29,179 bases of DNA from positions 1 through 29,179 of the forward strand of contig CALLPZ010000144.1 in assembly GCA_938015405.1 (NCBI GenBank). The letters are read 5' to 3'. This DNA comes from an uncultured Pseudanabaenaceae cyanobacterium. GTDB lineage: Bacteria > Cyanobacteriota > Cyanobacteriia > PCC-9006 > JAAUQQ01. The translations under genes and the position numbers were made by a program. Under the pieces are notes generated by a model that saw only the letters and a program-made list of their open reading frames with translations, was not told the origin of the DNA and made no database searches. How positions within the stretch are numbered: position 1 is the first letter of the stretch; every line of letters begins with the position of its first letter. This document shows, one piece after another, positions 23,503 to 29,179 of this stretch.

Positions 23503-24102
23503 TCAATTCTGGTGCAATGCGCTCAACTGCTGCTCAGCCTGTGTTTGGGCAGCTTTATTTCCCTGGGCCTTAAATAGCGCGATCGCCTTCTGCAAATCAG
23601 CCCGAGCCGCTGCAGTATCATCCAACTCCAACTGGAGCATGGCACGGTTTCCATGGGCCTCACCAGACATCGGCTTGAGCTCAATCGCTCGGTCAAAGTC
23701 TGCTTTCGCTAAGGGAAAATCCCCCAAGCGAGCCTGGCTATTGCCTCGGTTGAAATAGGCATCAAAAAGCTGGGGATTTATCTCAATGGCTTGGCTATAA
23801 TCCGCGATCGCCTTCCCATATTCACCCAGGCCATCATAGGCAGAGCCACGATTTACATAGGCTTCCGCAAACTCCGGTGTTTTGACAATTATCTGGCTCA
23901 ACTTCTCCACTGCTAAGCGATTGTCCCCCGCGACCAACGCCTGGGTAGCCTGGTCATAGGTTTTCTGGGGATCTTGCAACGTCAGGTTGGCCGTGCAACT
24001 GGAAATAACCGTAGACAGCGTGAGAGACAGGACAATCCCTCTCCATCTGTCCCCCAAAACTCGCTTCCGAGGCGCAAGCACTGACGACCCCCAACGGACC
24101 AT
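23503..24102 (-). CDS. TPR-repeat lipoprotein
   Basis: The 199-residue product has a basic N-terminus (APRKRVLGDRWR), a hydrophobic segment and VISSC with Cys36 as likely lipid-attachment site (an imperfect lipobox). About three to four TPRs follow: DQATQALVAGDNRLAVEKLS, AYVNRGSAYDGLGEYGKAIA, AYFNRGNSQARLGDFPLAKA, and GEAHGNRAMLQLELDDTAAA. TPR lipoproteins act as scaffolds in the cell envelope; no specific partner can be inferred. It converges with the PRC-barrel gene with 55 bases between the stops. It is a different TPR subset from the M50 fusion and not an obvious recent duplicate. Confidence 0.88.
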   Translation of the reverse strand: MVRWGSSVLAPRKRVLGDRWRGIVLSLTLSTVISSCTANLTLQDPQKTYDQATQALVAGDNRLAVEKLSQIIVKTPEFAEAYVNRGSAYDGLGEYGKAIADYSQAIEINPQLFDAYFNRGNSQARLGDFPLAKADFDRAIELKPMSGEAHGNRAMLQLELDDTAAARADLQKAIALFKAQGNKAAQTQAEQQLSALHQN

Positions 24103-24211
24103 GACAGTTATCCAGTAAAGGTAGTTGCCAGTCTAACGCGAGGCATCAGCCCCAAACAGCAACCTGTTCAAGCCAACGACAGCTATGCCTCAAGGGTTCA
24201 GTGCATCTGCC

Positions 24212-25285
24212 CTAGCAACGGCTGGCAGCCAATCTTTTACGACGGTTGGGTACCCAGCGAACATTCTTAGCCTGGGTGGAATGCAATCCCGCAAGAAGAC
24301 GCAAACGACGAGGGCGGCAGGCACGTTGCTGATGCAAGTAGCGGTAGTGCAGAAAGATGTAGTCGAAGGGCACTGCAGCCGACTCGCCTTCACAAAGCTG
24401 GGCAAAATAGCAGCTGGAATAATGACGGAAATCAACCCGGTGAATGGGCTTCAATCCCCGAGGCTCAGGAGGCTCAGCAGCACAATACAGCACAGGACCC
24501 ACAGGCATGAGGCCATCCGCCATGGCACAGTTGCCTGTACTTTCCAGCTTGTCGGCGCTCAGCGTGTAATTGAACAATCGGCTCAGACCTTCCGGTGCAC
24601 AACGCAGAGTCATGTAAGCAAATAACTCATCGTCGCTCCACCAGTTGAGTGCATTCATCCAACGAATCTCAGCCTGGTTGATGAGGCGATCGCGCAGCAG
24701 CTCCAAAGCGGCCTCATCAATCATGCCGCGCTTGGAAGCAAACCAGCGGGAGCTGTGAATGCGGCTATTCAGGTTTACGCCCAGCTCCTGCACAACCTCT
24801 CGGGTCACGATGGTGCGATCAAAGGCGGACACTGATGCGGGCTTGGCGTGGCTCCAATCATCCACGACAAAATCGTACTCATCCAATTTGGTCCAGCAGT
24901 CATCCAGGGGCTTCATTGCCAAGCTGGCTACATCGTAAAAAACAAACTTTTCGAAGGGACCATCAAAGGCACAAAACTTGCGGAATTGCTCCGGCTCATC
25001 GTAGTGGCGTGCATAACGCTGGCTCAGCTGATTCACCACTGGCTGCGCCTGCCACACATCCGCCGCAAAAGACTCCCAACGCTGCATCGAGGCCTGATCT
25101 GAGAACAGGCTTAAGTTCTCACGTTGATCAATAAATTCTTGAATGCGCACCGTTCCACGATTCGCAGGAATGACACAGATGGGCAACTCGGCGGAGACAT
25201 TAGCCTCAATGCTATTCACCAGGGCGATCAGCTGATCGTACTGGAGGTCGCTAGCGAGGATATAAATGCCGTGAGAATGCAACAT
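24212..25285 (-). CDS. Npun_R2821/R2823-type protein, glycosyltransferase-like
   Basis: This 357-residue protein resembles the cyanobacterial Npun_R2821/Npun_R2823 family: GIYILASDLQYDQLIALVNS at the N-terminus, LPICVIPANR, RKFCAFDGPFEKFVFYDVAS (split 106-118 and following), LDEYDFVVDDW, RWFASKRGMID and a C-terminal DYIFLHYRY. The layout suggests a GT-A glycosyltransferase fold similar to the GT8 group, in which YDVAS sits where a metal-binding DXD is expected; the second Asp is missing here, so metal dependence or activity is doubtful. The last 30 residues are Arg-rich (ACRPRRLRLLAGLHS and RRKRLAASRC), possibly a membrane-surface contact. Its substrate is unknown; cell-surface polysaccharide is a reasonable guess only. 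Confidence 0.78.
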   Translation of the reverse strand: MLHSHGIYILASDLQYDQLIALVNSIEANVSAELPICVIPANRGTVRIQEFIDQRENLSLFSDQASMQRWESFAADVWQAQPVVNQLSQRYARHYDEPEQFRKFCAFDGPFEKFVFYDVASLAMKPLDDCWTKLDEYDFVVDDWSHAKPASVSAFDRTIVTREVVQELGVNLNSRIHSSRWFASKRGMIDEAALELLRDRLINQAEIRWMNALNWWSDDELFAYMTLRCAPEGLSRLFNYTLSADKLESTGNCAMADGLMPVGPVLYCAAEPPEPRGLKPIHRVDFRHYSSCYFAQLCEGESAAVPFDYIFLHYRYLHQQRACRPRRLRLLAGLHSTQAKNVRWVPNRRKRLAASRC

Positions 25286-25742
25286 GAGCGGAATTTAACC
25301 TAGGACGAATCAGGGCGGTGGCAAATGCAGAGGGAAGAAGTCAGCGAGCCCACCGGAGGGAAAACTCGCAAATTCAAACCTGAGCGGTCGTGCTGAGCAA
25401 GCCCTTAGCCTTGAACAAGCTGTTGGAGGGTCTCAGAGATGCCGCTAGACCTAATGTAACCACTGGCATCGGTTTATACGTAAACCTACAATGTGCTTTT
25501 GTTCAGAGAAATAAAGCCTAGGCAAAATCCTCAGGAAGCACCGATTAAAGCGACTCCTCACAGACCCAAGAAAGCCCGCTAGTACTAGCTTTCAGACAAC
25601 TTCAGCACTTTGCGTAGACCCTTCCCCGTAGTCTACGAAGTTGAACGGAGTCGCAGCCGCTCCCCAGGGAGCTTACGCATAAAAACAGTCCCAACACTTT
25701 CGCGATCTACCGAGCCCTTAACAAGCCCTTACTTAAGCCCCC
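25286..25742. other. Gene-free region between cimA and the glycosyltransferase-like gene
   Basis: No gene was seen. It holds several dyads: GGTTTA-TACG-TAAACC (25471-25486), GCCTAGGC (about 25516-25523), a 12-base palindrome GCTAGTACTAGC (25578-25589) inside a longer GAAAGC/GCTTTC stem (25570-25593), CGTAGAC/GTCTACG (25613-25619 / 25631-25637) and GCTCCC-CA-GGGAGC (25659-25672). ACTCCTCACA near 25555 resembles the Yfr1 RNA core. The last dyads could include the cimA terminator, but no T-tract is evident. Confidence 0.5.
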
Positions 25743-27437
25743 CTAATCCTCTGCCACAATCAGCGAGCATTGAGGATAGGGCATGGCATCTAGCGGCTCT
25801 GGTCCTCGAGTTAGCATCAGGCCATACTCCAGTCCCTCCGCCACCGCCTGGTAGGAGGCCTCCAGGATATTGGCCGAAACCCCTAGGGTGGTCCAACGGC
25901 GACTGCGGTTCAACGCCTCATCATTCAACTCTGACGGGAAACCATCCGCGACGGATTCCACCAACACTCGCGTTTTCGCCCCTGTACCTGCTGCACCATC
26001 GAGAATGCGCACCTTATAGTCCGTCAACTGGAATTGGCTCACCTCAGGGTAAAAGTTCGTCAGGGCTTTGCGCAGCGCCTTGTCTAGGGCGGAAACGGGT
26101 CCACAGCCTTCCCCCGCTTCCAGCATTTCCTGCTCACCCACCATGACTTTGACCGTAGCGATCGCCGTGGCATCCTCTCCTTTGTGACCACAGTGAACCT
26201 GAAATTCACTCAGGGAGAAGAAGGGCGATCGCAGCCCCATGACCTCCCGCATTAACAGTTCGAAACTGGCCTCTGCTGCCTCAAACTGATAGCCCTGGTT
26301 CTCTAATTGCTTCAGCCTGGCCAACAGCTCTCGTCCTGCGGGGTCAGACTTCTCCAGGGTCAAGCCAAAGCTCTGAGCCTTTGAAAAGACATTGCTCAGC
26401 CCTGACTGCTCTGAAATGACAATGCGCCGCTGATTGCCCACAGACTCCGGCGGCAAATGCTCATAGGTGAGGGGATTTTTGCGTACAGCACTCACATGAA
26501 TGCCACCCTTATGGGCAAAGGCCGAACGCCCCACAAAGGCTGCATGATCATTGGGAGCCAGATTCACCACCTCACTCACTAAGCGACTCACTGACGTCAG
26601 GGTTTGCAACTGCCGGGGCTCCAGGCAGTCATAGCCCAGCTTGAGCTGCAAGTTAGGGATCAACGCACAAAGGTTGGCATTGCCGCAGCGTTCGCCGTAG
26701 CCATTGATGGTGCCCTGAACCATCCTTGCGCCCTCGTTAACCGCAGCCAGGGCATTGGCCACAGCAGTCTCGCTGTCGTTATGGCTGTGGATGCCGATCT
26801 CGATACCTGAACCCAGGTGCGATCGCACCGCCGCCACAATCTCCCCGATCTCCTGGGGCAACGTCCCGCCGTTGGTATCGCACAGCGTCAACCAAGTTGC
26901 CCCAGCATTGGCTGCTGCTTCCAGGGTTTGCAGGGCATAGGCTGGGTTGGCCTTATAGCCATCAAACCAATGCTCCGCGTCATAAATCACCTGTCGCCCC
27001 TGGCTGACTAGATGGCTCAGGCTGTCATCAATAATGCTGAGGTTCTCCGCCAAGGGAACCTTGAGGCTCTCCGTCACATGGAGATCCCAGGACTTACCAA
27101 ACACCGTCACCCAACGACTGCCCGCCGCCAAGATTGCCCGCAGGAAATCATCGTCCTCTGCCTTACAGCCTGGCCGCCTTGTCGAACAAAAGGCCACGAC
27201 TTCGGCCTGGCTTAGGGGCTGCTGCTGAAGCTGCCAAAAGAACTGAACATCCTTGGGATTCGCCCCAGGCCAGCCCCCTTCTATAAATGGAATCCCCAGG
27301 CGATCCAGCTCCCTAGCAATGCGCAGCTTATCGGCAATGGAAAGGGAAATGCCCTCTCGCTGGGAGCCATCCCGCAGGGTTGTGTCATAAATCCACAGAC
27401 GCTGGGCCTGGGCGATTCCACTCAGCATTCCGGTCAT
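25743..27437 (-). CDS. cimA: (R)-Citramalate synthase
   Basis: CimA condenses pyruvate and acetyl-CoA to citramalate, the threonine-independent route to 2-oxobutyrate and isoleucine used by many cyanobacteria. The 564-residue length, longer than IPMS, suits the CimA group. The HMGL-like TIM barrel shows YDTTLRDGSQREG (17-29, catalytic Arg and metal-binding Asp), IPFIEGGWPGANPKD, LTLCDTNGGTLP, IGIHSHND (metal-binding HxH) and GYGERCGNANL. The linker has AFAHKGGIHVSAVRKNP, and the C-terminal third is the LeuA-type regulatory domain (about 415-540) where isoleucine feedback would act. GYGERCGNANL and GGWPG are more like CimA than LeuA or NifV. The ATG at 27437 is four codons ahead of a second Met. 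A candidate promoter lies at 27453-27482. Confidence 0.95.
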   Translation of the reverse strand: MTGMLSGIAQAQRLWIYDTTLRDGSQREGISLSIADKLRIARELDRLGIPFIEGGWPGANPKDVQFFWQLQQQPLSQAEVVAFCSTRRPGCKAEDDDFLRAILAAGSRWVTVFGKSWDLHVTESLKVPLAENLSIIDDSLSHLVSQGRQVIYDAEHWFDGYKANPAYALQTLEAAANAGATWLTLCDTNGGTLPQEIGEIVAAVRSHLGSGIEIGIHSHNDSETAVANALAAVNEGARMVQGTINGYGERCGNANLCALIPNLQLKLGYDCLEPRQLQTLTSVSRLVSEVVNLAPNDHAAFVGRSAFAHKGGIHVSAVRKNPLTYEHLPPESVGNQRRIVISEQSGLSNVFSKAQSFGLTLEKSDPAGRELLARLKQLENQGYQFEAAEASFELLMREVMGLRSPFFSLSEFQVHCGHKGEDATAIATVKVMVGEQEMLEAGEGCGPVSALDKALRKALTNFYPEVSQFQLTDYKVRILDGAAGTGAKTRVLVESVADGFPSELNDEALNRSRRWTTLGVSANILEASYQAVAEGLEYGLMLTRGPEPLDAMPYPQCSLIVAED

Positions 27438-27452
27438 GGTTGCCTATCCTTG

Positions 27453-27482
27453 ATTACAGAAGCGATATACCGCTTGACTCAA
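27453..27482 (-). promoter_or_regulatory. Candidate cimA promoter with dyad in the spacer
   Basis: On the minus strand TTGAGT (27482-27477), an 18-base spacer and TGTAAT (27458-27453) precede the ATG by about 15 bases. The spacer contains AAGCG-GTATAT-CGCTT (27475-27460), an inverted repeat that could be an operator. Confidence 0.4.
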
Positions 27483-27597
27483 TCCATTTATTTGCCACAA
27501 GCAGGCAGGTTCCACCGTGATTCCGAAGGAAGCTTGCGGAGCAATCATGTCCTCAGCTTTCGCAGGAATTACTGCCCCTGTCCATCATCCGCAAACC

Positions 27598-27972
27598 ATG
27601 CCCCAAATCACCGCAGCTGGACAAACCTTTACCTGTGAGACCGGGGCGAACCTCCGCCGCGTCCTCCTGGACAACGGCATCGACCTCCACAACGGCAAGG
27701 CCAAACTGATTAACTGTCGCGGCATCGGCAGCTGTGGCACCTGCGCCGTCCAGGTCAGCGGTGAAACCAGCCCCCGCAACTGGCGCGAAAATCAGCGCCT
27801 CGCCTTCCCGCCCCACCGTCGCGAGACCTCGGGGCACAAGCGATTGGCCTGCCAAACTCGCGTTTTGGGCGATGTTACCGTAACCAAATTCACAGGCTTC
27901 TGGGGCCAAGACGAAACCATTCGCTGGAGCCCTCAAAAGAGCGATCGCCCCGCTCTAGACTCCGACCGCTAA
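27598..27972 (+). CDS. 2Fe-2S ferredoxin-like electron carrier
   Basis: From the ATG at 27598 this is a 124-residue protein starting MPQITAAGQTFTCETG, the first strand of a plant-type ferredoxin fold. Cluster ligands are Cys40, Cys46, Cys49 (INCRGIGSCGTC) and Cys85 (RLACQT). The spacing between the first two is one residue longer than in PetF, as in a conserved cyanobacterial side-group of ferredoxins with NCxGxGxCGTC. The GANLRRVLLDNGIDLH helix before the ligands and SPRNWRENQRL after them also fit. The open frame extends 27 codons upstream (ATG 27517), but that part is unlike a ferredoxin. The C-terminal 20 residues are a polar extension. It is divergent from cimA. The electron partners are unknown. 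Confidence 0.88.
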   Translation: MPQITAAGQTFTCETGANLRRVLLDNGIDLHNGKAKLINCRGIGSCGTCAVQVSGETSPRNWRENQRLAFPPHRRETSGHKRLACQTRVLGDVTVTKFTGFWGQDETIRWSPQKSDRPALDSDR

Positions 27973-28133
27973 TGCCCTGGGCTATCGAGCGGGTCCAGCC
28001 CACCTTGTAATGCCGCGCCTAAAAGCCTCATCAGGCCCAAAATTTCCCAGCACAGCCTTGCAAAAAGCCGCTGCCCAATAGCCCCTAAAATTCATAGGCT
28101 TCACAACCCATGAAGAAAATTAAAATGGCTGCC

Positions 28134-28139
28134 TATAAT
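28134..28139 (+). promoter_or_regulatory. Perfect -10 box TATAAT upstream of the anchored-protein gene
   Basis: TATAAT lies 66 bases before the ATG at 28206; a weak -35 (TGAAGA, 28111-28116) stands 17 bases upstream. A 13-codon open frame (28161-28202) occupies the leader and ends three bases before the ATG. Confidence 0.4.
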
Positions 28140-28205
28140 AGGGCCTAATTCGAGAACTCGATGACAAGCAACGCGGTGTTGATGGCGATCGCCAAAGGGT
28201 AAAGC

Positions 28206-28751
28206 ATGTTTCGACTGTCCAATCTAGTTACGGCATTGTTTGGCATCATCGCGGCCCTGGGCACCTTGCTAGGTATTGGCAGCCTAGGCAACGCCAACAG
28301 AACCGCCACAATTTCTGGCGATGACTCACTCACCACAGAACAACCTGGTCCAGCCAGCGGCTCCACCGCTGCGACGGATCAGGGCAGGCCTCTAACGGTG
28401 CAAGAAAGCATTGCCCAACTGGCTGCTCGTCAGGTTCCTCAAAATGCGACCAACTCCGACGGTACTGCCGTAACCACAACAGCCACAACCGAAGCCTCTG
28501 CAACGAGAACAACGGGGCAAAACCCCAGCGCTCCCTTTGTGGTCCAGGGTGAAGGCGCTGTCCTCAGTGTTGAACCTGAAGCTCCGACGACCCCTAGCGA
28601 AGCCACTGCAATTCAACTCGATCCATCTCCCGGCACAGCAACCGCACCCTCCACTGTGCCTAGCCAGCCTCCTGTGGCCCAAGCGCCTCCCGCAGAGACG
28701 ACCCCTGCCCCTGCTCCAGCCCCTCGTACTCCCGTTCGGGCAATGTGGTAA
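28206..28751 (+). CDS. Membrane-anchored Thr/Pro/Ala-rich protein of unknown function
   Basis: The 181-residue product starts with an uncleaved-looking hydrophobic helix (MFRLSNLVTALFGIIAALGT, continuing LLGIGSLG) that could anchor it in the inner membrane. The rest is low complexity, dominated by Thr, Ala, Pro, Ser, Gln and Glu, with one slightly more ordered patch (LTVQESIAQLAARQVPQ, 63-79) and a Pro/Ala/Thr repeat tail ending APRTPVRAMW. I recognise no domain. Codon use follows the neighbours, a perfect TATAAT lies upstream and the N-terminal helix is intact, which argues for a real gene. The composition suggests an extended periplasmic or wall-spanning linker; that is inference. Repeats and hairpins follow the stop. 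Confidence 0.65.
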   Translation: MFRLSNLVTALFGIIAALGTLLGIGSLGNANRTATISGDDSLTTEQPGPASGSTAATDQGRPLTVQESIAQLAARQVPQNATNSDGTAVTTTATTEASATRTTGQNPSAPFVVQGEGAVLSVEPEAPTTPSEATAIQLDPSPGTATAPSTVPSQPPVAQAPPAETTPAPAPAPRTPVRAMW

Positions 28752-28873
28752 GGCAATCGCCTATCTAAAACAGCAACAGCTATGGCTCTGCGTTAGTTGC
28801 TCTCCAATCAAGGATGGTTATATCCCTCTCATCCAACTGAGTTCAACAGGCCTCTCACAGGGCATATCCCCCA

Positions 28874-28902
28874 GCCCCTCATCCCAAGTTTTGGAGAGGG
28901 GC
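28874..28902. repeat. Hairpin repeat, GCCCCTC...GAGGGGC type
   Basis: GCCCCTC (28874-28880) and GAGGGGC (28896-28902) enclose CCAA/TTGG (28884-28887, 28891-28894). This composition resembles interspersed repeats scattered through intergenic DNA of many filamentous cyanobacteria. Confidence 0.5.
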
Positions 28903-28934
28903 AAACAGCCTAAGTCCAAGTTTTGTGTTCGGCT

Positions 28935-28962
28935 CCCTTGCCCCAGAAGTTTGGGGCAAGGG
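28935..28962 (+). repeat. Perfect 10-base hairpin, possible terminator or dispersed repeat
   Basis: CCCTTGCCCC (28935-28944) and GGGGCAAGGG (28953-28962) pair perfectly around AGAAGTTT. Only TTTC follows on the plus strand, so it is a poor terminator; it may be a second repeat of the same type as 28874-28902. Confidence 0.6.
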
Positions 28963-29063
28963 TTTCATGTATAGAGACCAGCCATTGTCGAGTTCAGGTT
29001 CCCCCGGAAACTGTCAAATCGAGACAGAGCAGGAAGTTATGTAGATAGCAAATGTCCTAAAAC

Positions 29064-29083
29064 GTTAGGTCGTTGCTACAAAA
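29064..29083 (+). promoter_or_regulatory. Second copy of the PEP-CTERM leader motif
   Basis: GTTAGGTCGTTGC followed directly by TACAAAA. The copy at 9171-9149 (minus) has three extra bases between the two blocks. No TTGACA precedes this copy. It points rightwards, towards whatever lies beyond the window. Confidence 0.45.
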
Positions 29084-29143
29084 CATCACTTTTCACTTCA
29101 AACGAAGGCCAGCAGGCCAATTGAATTCACAATAAAACTCCTC

Positions 29144-29179
29144 AATGCACCGGGATGACGTTTTCAATCCTGGTGCATT
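29144..29179. terminator. 13-base hairpin at the right edge, probable terminator
   Basis: AATGCACCGGGAT (29144-29156) pairs with ATCCTGGTGCATT (29167-29179), one G-U included, with a 10-base loop. The sequence after it is outside the window on the plus strand; on the minus strand a weak GAGGAGTTTT follows. Confidence 0.45.

Larger units (their letters stand above)
28752..29179. other. Gene-free right end with dispersed repeats and hairpins
   Basis: No convincing gene. It contains two adjacent hairpin repeats (28874-28902, 28935-28962), a copy of the motif found before the PEP-CTERM-like gene (29064-29083), GGCC-AGCA-GGCC (29107-29118) and a 13-base hairpin reaching the edge (29144-29179). 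Confidence 0.55.

Noticed and set aside
25610..26146. 178-codon plus-strand open frame opposite the end of cimA
   Set aside because: Pro/Ser/Arg-rich composition typical of antisense frames; cimA on the other strand is unambiguous.
28161..28202. 13-codon open frame ending three bases before the anchored-protein gene, possible leader peptide
   Set aside because: No ribosome-binding site, no run of regulatory codons and no attenuator structure; a chance frame of this length is common.

Overview
This window is a stretch of cyanobacterial chromosome. The HIP1 octamer GCGATCGC recurs throughout. The gene content is typical of the phylum: a CpcS/CpeS-type phycobilin lyase, a ThiD2-ThiE fusion, a DUF1517 protein, an Npun_R2821-type protein, a TM0106-type nuclease and a PTPA-CTERM protein. 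I cannot name the genus; PTPA-CTERM proteins hint at a filamentous Leptolyngbya-like lineage (inference). Genes sit on both strands, mostly singly or in pairs. I see no tRNA, rRNA, CRISPR array, prophage or intact insertion sequence.

Layout. 1-1.0 kb: the 3' end of an FTR1-type iron permease, then a SPOR-like exported protein on the minus strand. 1.0-1.7 kb: a gene-free stretch with several hairpins. 1.7-3.3 kb: thiE (with a ThiD2 domain) and thiS, separated by a strongly folding leader. 3.5-5.0 kb: a DUF1517 membrane protein and a Glu-Gly repeat lipoprotein. 5.2-8.1 kb: a PKHD-type iron oxygenase, a BlaR-like protease/BlaI-like repressor pair resembling cyanobacterial PetP/PetR, and a phycobilin lyase. 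8.2-14.7 kb (all minus): a PEP-CTERM-like protein, larB, an oligopeptide-type ABC binding lipoprotein, ispF, a K+ channel and a PTPA-CTERM protein. 15.0-19.2 kb: trmD, a RecB/RNase H-like nuclease, a YgfZ-type protein and a membrane protein. 19.3-24.1 kb: an M50 protease fused to about 13 TPRs, divergent from a PRC-barrel protein, then a TPR lipoprotein. 24.2-28.8 kb: an Npun_R2821-type protein, cimA, a 2Fe-2S ferredoxin and a Thr/Pro/Ala-rich anchored protein. The last 430 bases hold repeats and hairpins.

How genes work together. ThiE and ThiS serve thiamine synthesis. IspF (isoprenoids), CimA (isoleucine via citramalate), TrmD (tRNA m1G37) and LarB (nickel-pincer cofactor) are housekeeping or cofactor enzymes. 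FTR1, the PKHD oxygenase and the PetR/PetP-like pair give the left third a metal-homeostasis flavour, but co-regulation is only inference.

I found no clear-cut new defence or mobile system. The best leads are non-coding: a motif shared by the PEP-CTERM leader and the right end of the window, the folded leader of thiS, the hairpin-rich stretch upstream of thiE, and a 7-3-7 dyad upstream of the PKHD oxygenase. Among proteins, the most unusual are the LarB with a Lys/Ala-rich insertion, the M50-TPR fusion with an obligatory TTG start, and the nuclease with a changed active-site position.
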